The position numbers were made by a program, and so were the translations under genes. Shown piece by piece: positions 1 to 6,626 of a stretch of 8,028 bases of DNA (position 1 is the stretch's first letter; each line of letters starts with the position of its first letter). Below the pieces are notes generated by a model. That model ran no database searches and had not been told where the DNA came from. It was given only the letters and a program-made list of their open reading frames with translations. Origin of the DNA: Planctomyces sp. (GTDB lineage Bacteria; Planctomycetota; Planctomycetia; Planctomycetales; Planctomycetaceae); NCBI GenBank assembly GCA_005809115.1, contig SYLK01000023.1, positions 1-8,028 of the forward strand. The letters are read 5' to 3'.

Positions 1-704
1 GAATTCTGTACGTGGCGGGCGTCGGCTTCTTTCTGCTGGCCTTTCTCTCGAATGCCGTCGTTCCGGCCCTGATGTATCGCAACATCCCGGAGAAAACCCT
101 CAGTGAACTGGTCACTCCGAATCTGCGATATCAGTTCGAGGATCTGGCGCGACGATTTCCGGAATCTTTCCGGACTGTCTGGGGTGACGCTCCGGAACCG
201 GAAGCCGAGAACGAAGCCTGGTGGAATGCCCGCTGTGCGGAAGCCCTGGAATATGGCCACAAGCTGTACGTGGGCGAGGGCTGCTGGCACTGCCACAGTC
301 AGTTCGTCAGACCAGTCTCCAATGAAGAACAGCGATTCGGACCGGTGTCGCGGTCCTGGGAATATCAGAACGTGCTGCAGCGCCCCGTTATGTTCGGGAC
401 ACGGCGGGTTGGGCCGGATCTGAGTCGCGAGGGGGGACGTCGCTCGAACGACTGGCATGCAGTCCACTTCTTCCGGCCCGAGGACCTGTCCCAGGGTTCG
501 CCGATGCCTGAATATCCCTGGTTCTTTGACGGGTCACCGGACCGTCCGAATCGGAAGGGACTGGCGATGCTGACGTACATCCAGTGGCTCGGCTCCTGGC
601 TGGAAAGTTATCCTTACTATGAATCCTATGTACCGTCCGGTCTGGTGAAACCTGAACTGAGCGACGAAACGGCCGGTGAGACTGACGAGGAGCAGGCACA
701 GTGA
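1..704 (+). CDS. ccoO: cbb3-type cytochrome c oxidase monohaem subunit (CcoO/FixO), 5' partial
   Basis: This is the membrane-anchored monohaem cytochrome c subunit of a cbb3 oxidase, which passes electrons to the CcoN catalytic subunit on the periplasmic side. The frame is open back to base 3, so the start lies upstream; the GTG at 12 is probably internal, because the hydrophobic segment begins before it. Numbering from that GTG, one TM helix spans about residues 1-20. The haem c motif CWHCH is at 91-95 within EGCWHCHSQFVRP, a CcoO signature. The motifs RRVGPDLSREGGR and DWHAVHFFRPEDL follow. SPMPEYPW supplies Met165 as the likely distal haem ligand. The stretch between the TM and the haem motif is about 60-70 residues, longer than I expect in proteobacterial CcoO. 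A fusion to CcoN upstream cannot be excluded. The stop overlaps the next start (GTGA). Family assignment is firm; only the N-terminus is unknown. Confidence 0.93.
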   Translation, partial: ILYVAGVGFFLLAFLSNAVVPALMYRNIPEKTLSELVTPNLRYQFEDLARRFPESFRTVWGDAPEPEAENEAWWNARCAEALEYGHKLYVGEGCWHCHSQFVRPVSNEEQRFGPVSRSWEYQNVLQRPVMFGTRRVGPDLSREGGRRSNDWHAVHFFRPEDLSQGSPMPEYPWFFDGSPDRPNRKGLAMLTYIQWLGSWLESYPYYESYVPSGLVKPELSDETAGETDEEQAQ

Positions 705-1081
705 GCAGAGCATTGGCGAGTTCCGGGCCACCAGACACTCCGGCCGGTCATCAGCCGTGTCAGGCAGCCAGATCGCAACCGGCGGTCGGATCCGGCTCAT
801 CCGCGTGGACCATCACGATCGTGTTCGGGCTGGTGATTCTCGTGCCCAGTCTGCTGGGTTTCGTGATGAAATTTCGAGAACTGCTGGCGCTCACGCGGGA
901 GTCGGCCGCCGGTGGCGCTGAAGGAGGATTCGCCATCACGCCCGTGATCAATTACCTGCTGGCCAGTGCCGGTTTCTTCTTTCTGCTGCTGTGGGCAGCA
1001 GTGAATGGTATGTTTCGAGATCTTGAACAGCCGAAGCATCTGATGCTGCAGAACGAAGAGGAACTTGATCGTCATGTCTGA
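701..1081 (+). CDS. Two-TM membrane protein of the cbb3 operon, function unknown
   Basis: I do not recognise this 126-residue protein as a named family. The first 35 residues are polar and rich in Pro, Ser and Gln. A TM helix follows at about 36-56 (WTITIVFGLVILVPSLLGF), then a Gly/Ala/Glu-rich loop, a second TM at about 79-101 (NYLLASAGFFFLLLWAAV) and a charged tail ending EEELDRHV. The GTG start at 701 shares four bases with the ccoO stop (GTGA). A strong Shine-Dalgarno, GAGGAG at 687-692, sits 8 bases upstream and supports this start. Its position directly behind ccoO suggests a small oxidase subunit or assembly factor taking the place usually held by CcoQ or CcoP. That role is inferred from position only; no metal or haem motif is visible. 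Confidence 0.8.
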   Translation: MSRALASSGPPDTPAGHQPCQAARSQPAVGSGSSAWTITIVFGLVILVPSLLGFVMKFRELLALTRESAAGGAEGGFAITPVINYLLASAGFFFLLLWAAVNGMFRDLEQPKHLMLQNEEELDRHV

Positions 1082-1268
1082 GCTGACGCAGGCCGCCGAG
1101 CCGGAACAGACCACCCCGGAACAGGATCATGCCTATCACTACTATCGGGGCAACGTGATTCCGTGGTATGTCCGCATGATCTGGGTGGGATTCTGGATCT
1201 TCACTGTCTATTACATCCTGCAGAATTTCTTTCCCGCCATGAATATTGAGCTGCGTTCTCCACCCTGA
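1074..1268 (+). CDS. 64-residue single-TM protein resembling the CcoP/FixP N-terminal anchor
   Basis: This is a small membrane protein of 64 residues with an acidic, Gln-rich N-terminus (1-18), the segment NVIPWYVRMIWVGFWIFTVY (27-46) running into a TM helix at about 31-50, and a short tail. The NxxPxW start of an aromatic TM helix recalls the N-terminal anchor domain of CcoP (FixP_N type), but no CXXCH haem motif follows, so it is not a full dihaem CcoP. I chose ATG 1074 over the in-frame TTG 1065 because it overlaps the previous stop as ATGTCTGA and has AGAGG at 1057-1061 upstream, though at a long spacing. It may be a CcoQ-like stabilising subunit or a detached CcoP anchor. Resemblance is by eye and the similarity is short. 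Confidence 0.72.
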   Translation: MSELTQAAEPEQTTPEQDHAYHYYRGNVIPWYVRMIWVGFWIFTVYYILQNFFPAMNIELRSPP

Positions 1269-1312
1269 TCGCTTCTGGCAGGGTATTCTGAGTTGAGTCG
1301 GCGAGTCGTCCC

Positions 1313-3772
1313 ATGCCTGCCAGCAGACCCACTGTACCTGATCCTGAAGCCGATTCTGTCGGACTGCCCGCTCAGGTGCTTTGTGCCTGGTGCGGCCTGC
1401 CCGCAGTCGGTTCCTGGTTTCCAGTTCGCCGAAAACCGCTGCCGGAATCCATCCGGCAGTATTCCGCGGGCGCGCCTGTTCGGGTCGCGCCACAGCAGCA
1501 GCCGGTCTATTGCTGTTACGGCTGTCGAGTAGCACACGAAATCACTCAGGAAACCGGTGATGCGGGTGCCATCCGGTGGACCATCCTGCGACTGGGACTC
1601 TCCGTCTTCTTCACGATGAACCTGATGGCGTTCACGATGACGATGTGGTCACTGGACGTCTACGATGTGGACCCCGACCCGTTCCAGCTGAAGCTGTTCG
1701 AGGTCTTCCGGTGGCTCAGCCTGCTGCTCGCCTTTCCGGTACTTCTGCTGCTTGGTGTGCCACTGCTGCAGAACGCGCTTGAAAGCCTGAGTCGCCGCGT
1801 CTACTCGACCGACCTGCTGATCGTCACGGGTGTGGCCGCCGCATATGTCACCTCGGTGGCGACCGTTCTTCAGGGAGGGACGTCGGTCTACTTCGAGGTT
1901 GGCGCGATGGTGCTGGTCGCGGTCACGCTGGGACGCTGGTTTGAGGCGACCGGGAAACAGAAGGCCACAGAAGCGCTGGACACCATGGCGGCGCTGCTGC
2001 CGGAGAGCGCGCTGCGGGTGGATGCGGGCGTGGAATGCCGTGTGGATTCACGCAGTATCGTTGCCGGAGACCAGTTGAGGATTGGCGCTGGTGAGTGTTT
2101 TCCGACGGACGCGGTGCTGGTCTCCGGACGGACGACGGTCGACGAGCAGGTATTCACGGGTGAAAGCACGCCGATTGAGCGTGAGCCCGGGGACCCGCTG
2201 CTGGCCGGGACGGTCAATCTGGACGGCGACGTTCTGGTGCGGGCCACAGCCGGATTTCGCTGTGGGTCCTTTGGTCGGCTGTTGCAGCTGCTGCAGGAAG
2301 CCCGGATCGCCCGTGGACATTATCAGAGGCTGGCGGACCGGATCTCGGCATGGTTTCTCCCGGTCGTCACTGTCATCAGCGGGCTGACCTTCTTCTGGTA
2401 TCTTCCGACCGGCATCTCCGGGGCTGTTCAGAACAGTCTCAGCGTGCTGCTGATCGCCTGTCCGTGTGCGCTGGGCCTCGCGACGCCACTGGCGATCTGG
2501 ACAGCGCTCAGCGCCGCATTTCGCCGGCAGATCCTGTTTCGCAGCGGCGAAGCCATTGAACGCCTGGCAGCTGCGAACGTGATCTGTCTGGACAAGACCG
2601 GGACACTGACGACCGGTGCGCCACAGGTTGTGCGCACGGTGTGGCTGTGCGAGGCCGGTGTGATCGAGCGTGTCCGGGAGCTGCTGACTGAGCTGACCGG
2701 GGCGTCACGGCATCCGTACTCCCGGGCGATCTTCGATCAGATCGTGTTCGAGTCCGATCGGTCGGGGCATGGCCGGCCCGAATCCGTTTTTCGCACGTGG
2801 CGCCGACAGTGCTCTGCGGTCCGCACGATCGCTGGTCGAGGCATTGAGGCGGACCTGAACGACGGCCGCGTCGCACGAATCGGCAGTCCGGAGTTCGTCC
2901 GGGGCGTGTTTACGACCGAGACCGGCTTGTCGGCAACGAATACGGGAATCAGTCCGGAGGAGGGTTGTTTGCAGCCGGGAGATGACTGCGAGCGGCTTTC
3001 CGAGCTGTCGGCCGAGGCTGACCGGCTGGGTGCGGCATTTGTGGTCATGAGCATACACGGCGCGCCACAGGTCGCCTGGCTGCTCACGGAAACACTGCGG
3101 GCCGAGACCGTGCCGGCGCTGGATGAGCTGCAGCGGCTGGGGTTCTCCGTGACAGTCCTGACGGGTGACCGCGAGGCTCGTGCCGAGCATCTGCGGGATG
3201 AGCTGCAGCGGCTGTCATCAGCCGGGATCCGTCTTCTGGTCCGCAGCGGGCTGAAGCCGTCGGACAAGGTCGCGGCCATTCAGGCCATACAGCGGGACGG
3301 TGGTCGGGTCATCATGGTGGGTGATGGGATCAATGATGCGCCAGCACTGGCCTGCAGTGACGTCGGAGTGGCGCTCGGCTGCGGTGCCGACGTCTCCCGC
3401 GACTCGGCTCAGCTCTGCCTGCTGGGCAATGACCTCGGACGCCTGCCCTGGGCGATTCAGCTGGCGCGGCGGACGCGGCACGTCATTCGACGGAATCTCT
3501 TCTGGGCGTTTGGCTATAATGCGGCAGGTGTCGGTCTGGCTGCGGCGGGGCTGCTGAATCCGGCTGCCGCCGCGGGACTGATGATCGTCAGCAGTCTTCT
3601 GGTCATCACGAACTCGCTGAAACTGATAACTTTTCGGGCGGAAATCGGCCCGGAAACGCGGGCTTCCGGGGATGCGGAACCGCCCGCTGTCGCCCGCATC
3701 ACTGCGGCCAGTCCCCGGCACAGTCATCTGCTTGCGCCGGCTGCTGGCGCGCCGGGGGAGTCGGACGGATGA
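1313..3772 (+). CDS. ccoI: Copper-transporting P1B-type ATPase, CcoI/FixI-like, lacking an HMA domain
   Basis: This 819-residue heavy-metal P-type ATPase probably exports Cu(I) from the cytoplasm for maturation of the cbb3 oxidase. The N-terminus has a Cys-rich metal-binding region typical of CcoI-type pumps: CAWCGLP at 24-30 and CCYGC at 67-71. It then runs straight into TM1 (about 90-110), so the usual GMxCxxC HMA domain is absent. TM2-TM4 lie at about 134-155, 167-188 and 193-213. TGES is at 282-285, TM5 at about 347-366, and TM6 carries Cys383-Pro-Cys385. Other motifs are DKTGT with phospho-acceptor Asp427, His467-Pro468, GDGIND at 670-675, Tyr735-Asn736 in TM7 and M757xxSS in TM8. CPC, YN and MxxSS together fit Cu(I) specificity. 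A polar 45-residue tail follows TM8. ATG 1313 is the only good start (in-frame stop at 1289-1291) but lacks a clear Shine-Dalgarno. The stop overlaps the next start (ATGA). The symbol rests on the neighbours and the N-terminal domain. Confidence 0.93.
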   Translation: MPASRPTVPDPEADSVGLPAQVLCAWCGLPAVGSWFPVRRKPLPESIRQYSAGAPVRVAPQQQPVYCCYGCRVAHEITQETGDAGAIRWTILRLGLSVFFTMNLMAFTMTMWSLDVYDVDPDPFQLKLFEVFRWLSLLLAFPVLLLLGVPLLQNALESLSRRVYSTDLLIVTGVAAAYVTSVATVLQGGTSVYFEVGAMVLVAVTLGRWFEATGKQKATEALDTMAALLPESALRVDAGVECRVDSRSIVAGDQLRIGAGECFPTDAVLVSGRTTVDEQVFTGESTPIEREPGDPLLAGTVNLDGDVLVRATAGFRCGSFGRLLQLLQEARIARGHYQRLADRISAWFLPVVTVISGLTFFWYLPTGISGAVQNSLSVLLIACPCALGLATPLAIWTALSAAFRRQILFRSGEAIERLAAANVICLDKTGTLTTGAPQVVRTVWLCEAGVIERVRELLTELTGASRHPYSRAIFDQIVFESDRSGHGRPESVFRTWRRQCSAVRTIAGRGIEADLNDGRVARIGSPEFVRGVFTTETGLSATNTGISPEEGCLQPGDDCERLSELSAEADRLGAAFVVMSIHGAPQVAWLLTETLRAETVPALDELQRLGFSVTVLTGDREARAEHLRDELQRLSSAGIRLLVRSGLKPSDKVAAIQAIQRDGGRVIMVGDGINDAPALACSDVGVALGCGADVSRDSAQLCLLGNDLGRLPWAIQLARRTRHVIRRNLFWAFGYNAAGVGLAAAGLLNPAAAAGLMIVSSLLVITNSLKLITFRAEIGPETRASGDAEPPAVARITAASPRHSHLLAPAAGAPGESDG

Positions 3773-4548
3773 TCCCTCCGCTGATCAGTCCTTTCGCAGC
3801 CGTCCATCCTCTGACGCTGCCGTTGATCTTCGTCAGCGGTGTTCTGGGTTCCGCACACTGCATCGGCATGTGTGGCGGGATTTCAGCCACCATCGGACTG
3901 GGGGCCGGACGGATGAGCACGGCATTCTTCCGGCAGTTGTGGTGGAGCCTGGGGCGGACCTTTACCTACATGTTTCTGGGAATGCTGTCGGCGACAGTGG
4001 GCGCGAAAATTATGGGAGTCGGAGGTCATGCGGCGGTGATTCAGGCGGTCTTCGCCGTCATTGCCGGACTGTTTCTGACAGTCCAGGGACTGCATGCGGC
4101 CGGCTGGCTGCGACTTCCGACCGGCAGGCGGGCAGGCGCCCCGTGTTTGACCACCTCACTGTGGTCTCGGTTTCTGCGCGGTGGTTCCTCGCTGAGTGTA
4201 TTTCTTGCCGGCGTCATGACGGGGTTCCTGCCCTGCGGCCTGGTGTATTCGTTTCTGACTCTGGCTGCCAGTTCCGGTTCGCTTTTTCAGGGCCTGCTGA
4301 TCATGCTCTCTTTCGGACTCGGCACGGTCCCCGTCATGGTTCTGGCCGGTGGGGGCATGTCACTGCTGAGTATTTCGGCCCGGCGCAGCCTGCTGCGACT
4401 GGCCGCCGCTTGTCTTCTGGCCACCGGGATCATGACCATGGGGCGTGGAGTTGCGTTTGCGGCTCAGGCCGCCGACACTACGGAAAGTTTGAGTTGTCCC
4501 TTTTGCGCGACATCGGCGGAGACGAATCCCGCTGGCGGTGCTGAGTGA
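3769..4548 (+). CDS. DsbD_2/TauE-SafE-type membrane protein linked to cbb3 oxidase assembly
   Basis: This 259-residue polytopic membrane protein is of the type annotated as sulfite exporter TauE/SafE or DsbD_2 family and found beside CcoI genes. The hallmark is GVLGSAHCIGMCGG at 24-37, placing His30, Cys31, Met34 and Cys35 in or next to TM1. A matching second-half motif, GFLPCGLVYSF, carries Pro155-Cys156. About six hydrophobic segments are visible, arranged as two related halves. The C-terminal tail after the last TM has an extra CPFC motif (243-246). The Cys/Met/His residues suggest copper or thiol handling during oxidase maturation rather than sulfite export; this is inferred from context. 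The start overlaps the ATPase stop as ATGA, with a purine-rich GGGGGAG at 3754-3760, 8 bases upstream. The family call is strong, the substrate is unknown. Confidence 0.88.
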   Translation: MIPPLISPFAAVHPLTLPLIFVSGVLGSAHCIGMCGGISATIGLGAGRMSTAFFRQLWWSLGRTFTYMFLGMLSATVGAKIMGVGGHAAVIQAVFAVIAGLFLTVQGLHAAGWLRLPTGRRAGAPCLTTSLWSRFLRGGSSLSVFLAGVMTGFLPCGLVYSFLTLAASSGSLFQGLLIMLSFGLGTVPVMVLAGGGMSLLSISARRSLLRLAAACLLATGIMTMGRGVAFAAQAADTTESLSCPFCATSAETNPAGGAE

Positions 4549-5255
4549 CAGTCTGCTATCCGGAAACCAGACGGGGTGAAGGCGAACCTGTGAACCCGAC
4601 CGAACCTGTGAACCCGACCAGATCCGGGGACGCGACCAGATCTGGGGACGCGACCAGATCTGGGGACGCGACCAGGTCTGGGGACGCGACGATGTCAGAC
4701 GGCAATTGGAATTTCCAGAATCCGGTCCTGCGGAGGACGTTGACGGATCATCAGAACCTCGGCCACGGCCGCAGACTGGCGGAATCCGGTCCGGAGAACG
4801 AGCGAGTTGAGGGGCAGCCGTCGTCGACTGCGGAACGTTCCGCGGAATCGTGGCGTGTGTCGCGGACGATGGTGAATTTCTGGCTGGACGTAAGTCTGCT
4901 GGTCGTGCTGACTGCACTGGGAGTGACGGGCGTCATCGTACAGTTCGTATTTCCGCCCGGCGTAGCAGCCCGCGGGTGGAAGCTGTTCGGCATGACTTAC
5001 GGTCAGTGGTGTTCGATCCAGTTTTCGCTGCTGAGCCTGCTCGGCACCGGGGTACTGGTGCATGTCATGCTGCACTGGTCATGGGTGTGCGGAGTGGTGG
5101 CTCGCCGAATTCTGCGGGTGAGGGACATGCCGGATGACGGCATCCGGACGGTCTATGGTGTTGGCCTGTTGATTGTGTTACTGCTGTGTGCGGCGACCTG
5201 TGTGGGTGCCGCGGTCTTGTTGATCGAAGAACCCGGACAGAATTCCGGCAGGTAA
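4545..5255 (+). CDS. Three-TM DUF4405-like membrane protein with a repeat-bearing N-terminus
   Basis: This is an integral membrane protein of 236 residues from GTG 4545, or 187 from ATG 4692. The membrane part has TM1 at about 113-135 (NFWLDVSLLVVLTALGVTGV), TM2 at about 152-176 ending in HVMLHW with His173 and His177, and TM3 at about 204-227. The NFW…TG start and the paired His before Trp resemble DUF4405-type cytochrome-b-like proteins, so haem or quinone-site binding is possible but unproven. The first 49 residues include EPVNPT twice and RSGDAT four times, encoded by tandem 18-bp repeats. GTG 4545 overlaps the previous stop (GTGA) but lacks a good Shine-Dalgarno. ATG 4692 follows the last repeat with GGGGA 7 bases upstream and is a real rival. 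The gene is certain, the start uncertain and the family assignment moderate. Confidence 0.78.
   Translation: MTVCYPETRRGEGEPVNPTEPVNPTRSGDATRSGDATRSGDATRSGDATMSDGNWNFQNPVLRRTLTDHQNLGHGRRLAESGPENERVEGQPSSTAERSAESWRVSRTMVNFWLDVSLLVVLTALGVTGVIVQFVFPPGVAARGWKLFGMTYGQWCSIQFSLLSLLGTGVLVHVMLHWSWVCGVVARRILRVRDMPDDGIRTVYGVGLLIVLLLCAATCVGAAVLLIEEPGQNSGR
4584..4691. repeat. Six 18-bp tandem units in two subfamilies, encoding hexapeptide repeats
   Basis: Two identical 18-bp units GAACCTGTGAACCCGACC occupy 4584-4601 and 4602-4619. Four near-identical units of the form AGATCTGGGGACGCGACC follow at 4620-4637, 4638-4655, 4656-4673 and 4674-4691. The two middle copies are identical; the first differs by one base and the last by two. 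The array is in frame with the host gene and reads EPVNPT x2 then RSGDAT x4. Both unit types end in CGACC (the last copy in CGACG). The array ends exactly at ATG 4692. Near identity suggests recent slippage expansion, with 18-bp steps that keep the frame. Confidence 0.95.
4680..4684 (+). promoter_or_regulatory. Candidate Shine-Dalgarno for an alternative ATG start at 4692
   Basis: GGGGA in the last 18-bp unit lies 7 bases before ATG 4692. This is a better-placed purine tract than anything ahead of GTG 4545. Each of the four RSGDAT units carries the same GGGGA, but only the last one precedes an ATG at useful distance. If it is the working site, the repeats are an untranslated leader rather than protein. 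The sequence alone cannot decide between the two. Confidence 0.4.
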
Positions 5256-5267
5256 AGGACAAAGACG

Positions 5268-5738
5268 ATGATTCAGCTCAGGAAGATTCTGGTTCCCACC
5301 GACTTCAGTGAGTTCAGTCAGCCCGCGCTGACTTATGGCTGTGCCATTGCGGCCCGGTTTGATGCACAGCTGCATCTGCTGCACGTTGTCCCGGACCCGG
5401 CGATGCTGGTGCCGGAGTCACACGCGTTTTCCGTGGAGGCCATGCAGGCTCAGTCAGCGGCACTGGTGGCCGATGCACGGCAGCAGATCGAACAGCTGCC
5501 ACCGGACGGCTGGGATAACGGGCAGCCCATCGCGCGCGAAGTCCGCACCGGGGCGGTCTTCCTCGAGATTATTGGCTATGCGCGGGAGCATGAAATCGAT
5601 CTGCTGGTCATTGGTACACATGGTCGAACCGGACTGATGCATGTTCTGATGGGCAGCGTTGCAGAAAAAATTGTTCGCAAGTCTCCCTGCCCGGTGCTGA
5701 CGGTGAAACCAAAGGGCCACCAGTTTGTCATGCCGTAA
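5268..5738 (+). CDS. Universal stress protein (UspA family, ATP-binding type)
   Basis: This is a single-domain cytosolic universal stress protein of 156 residues, a normal length for the family. The N-terminal strand MIQLRKILVPTDFSEFSQPAL includes the conserved Asp of the nucleotide pocket (PTDFS). The C-terminal ATP-binding signature G-2x-G-9x-G-S is complete: Gly116, Gly119, Gly129 and Ser130 within GTHGRTGLMHVLMGSVAEKI, followed by SPCPVLTVK. It is therefore probably an ATP-binding rather than a non-binding UspA-like member. AAAGGA at 5254-5259 sits 8 bases before ATG 5268 and the previous gene ends 12 bp upstream, so it is likely the last gene of the oxidase operon. Association with cbb3 genes fits a role in oxygen-limitation response, as inferred from context. 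Confidence 0.95.
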   Translation: MIQLRKILVPTDFSEFSQPALTYGCAIAARFDAQLHLLHVVPDPAMLVPESHAFSVEAMQAQSAALVADARQQIEQLPPDGWDNGQPIAREVRTGAVFLEIIGYAREHEIDLLVIGTHGRTGLMHVLMGSVAEKIVRKSPCPVLTVKPKGHQFVMP

Positions 5739-6626
5739 TCATTTGGCGCGCAGCGGTTCGGTGGGTGTCGCCCGCTGGAATCCGATGGTTCGTCCAAAGC
5801 TGCGCTGGCTGAACATGGCATCGAACCCGGCCGGCAGGTGTTCAGCGGCACCGAGGAGCAGAATGCCGCCGGGATTGAGGCTGGCCGCCAGTCTGCGGCA
5901 CACCGCAGACCTGGCCGCCTCATCAAGGTAGATCAGCAGATTGCGGCAGAGGACCAGATCGAATCCCGCCAGGTCACCGGCGTTGTGCAGGACGTTCAGC
6001 CTTCGAAACTCCACCAGCCTGCGCAGTTCAGGCGAGATCACCAGTTCATGGCTGCGCTGCACGAAGTAGCGGAGTTTCTGGCCCGGCGTGACACCTCGGT
6101 CCACCTCTGCTGTCGAATAGCAGCCGGCCCGCGCGAACTGCAGGGAGGTTTCTGACAGATCGGTTGCCAGGATCCGGAAATGATCCGGAGTCCAGGACGC
6201 ATGCGAGGGTGCGGAGAGAAAATCCAGAATGGCCATGGCCACGCTGTAGGGCTCCTGCCCGGTGGATGCGGCCACCGACCAGATGCGAATCCGGGGATGG
6301 GGAATACCGGACTGCTGACGCCGGTCATTGAAAACCTGAATCAGCAGTGGCAGGATGACGCGTCGCAGCTCTTCGAAAGGGTGTCCATCCCGATTGAACG
6401 ACGTTTCCCGGGTGGCCATCGCGTCGATGACTTCGTCCCGGAACGCATGACTGTGTGGTGCTCCCAGCCGGGCGATCAGGGCCGCAAACGACGGCAGCTG
6501 ATACTTGTGCAGCAGAGGCTCCAGACGGGTGCGTACGAGGTACTCCTTGCCGGCCGTCAGCGCCAGCCCGGAGGTTCCGTGCAGAAACCTCCGAATCTGT
6601 TCGAATTCGTCCGGCTGCAGGTTCAT
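5739..6626 (-). CDS. cheR: Chemotaxis receptor glutamate O-methyltransferase CheR
   Basis: CheR methylates glutamates on chemoreceptor cytoplasmic helices using S-adenosylmethionine, counteracting CheB. The protein is 295 residues, near the usual length. The helical N-terminal domain covers about 1-75. RETSFNRDGHPF at 73-84 holds the conserved Arg79. Motif I, WSVAASTGQEPYS, is at 116-128 and ILATDLS at 152-158 provides the SAM-binding Asp156. CRNLLIYLD at 227-235 matches the conserved CRN-IY motif. The start is ATG (complement of 6624-6626), which overlaps the CheB stop by four bases, so it is coupled to cheB. The stop codon directly abuts that of the convergent stress-protein gene. No TPR or other C-terminal extension is present. 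Confidence 0.96.
   Translation of the reverse strand: MNLQPDEFEQIRRFLHGTSGLALTAGKEYLVRTRLEPLLHKYQLPSFAALIARLGAPHSHAFRDEVIDAMATRETSFNRDGHPFEELRRVILPLLIQVFNDRRQQSGIPHPRIRIWSVAASTGQEPYSVAMAILDFLSAPSHASWTPDHFRILATDLSETSLQFARAGCYSTAEVDRGVTPGQKLRYFVQRSHELVISPELRRLVEFRRLNVLHNAGDLAGFDLVLCRNLLIYLDEAARSAVCRRLAASLNPGGILLLGAAEHLPAGFDAMFSQRSFGRTIGFQRATPTEPLRAK

Noticed and set aside
1065..1073. TTG 1065 as the start of the 64-residue membrane protein.
   Set aside because: It would add only three residues (MIV), while ATG 1074 gives a standard overlapping stop/start junction.
1269..1312. The 44-bp gap before the ATPase as a possible promoter or FNR-type site.
   Set aside because: No TTGAT-N4-ATCAA-like palindrome and no recognisable -10/-35 pair is visible; too short and without supporting motifs.
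948..1535. Long antisense open frame opposite the small membrane protein genes and the ATPase 5' end.
   Set aside because: It is rich in Arg, Pro and Gln, lacks domain motifs, and opposes well-supported genes. Shadow frame of GC-rich coding sequence.
3121..3214. A 19-bp perfect direct repeat (GGATGAGCTGCAGCGGCTG) at 3121-3139 and 3196-3214.
   Set aside because: Both copies encode DELQRL in helices of the ATPase P-domain using the preferred codons of this genome. Likely coincidence of similar amino-acid sequence rather than a mobile or regulatory element.
3631..3656. Inverted repeat: TTTTCGGGC paired with GCCCGGAAA across an 8-base loop near the 3' end of the ATPase gene.
   Set aside because: It includes a wobble pair, lies inside coding sequence with about 115 bases still to read, and no T tract follows it. 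Not a supportable intrinsic terminator.
3672..4544. 290-codon + strand open frame overlapping the DsbD_2-type gene in another frame.
   Set aside because: Arg- and Gly-rich with no membrane or domain pattern, while the overlapping frame has clear family motifs and TM helices.
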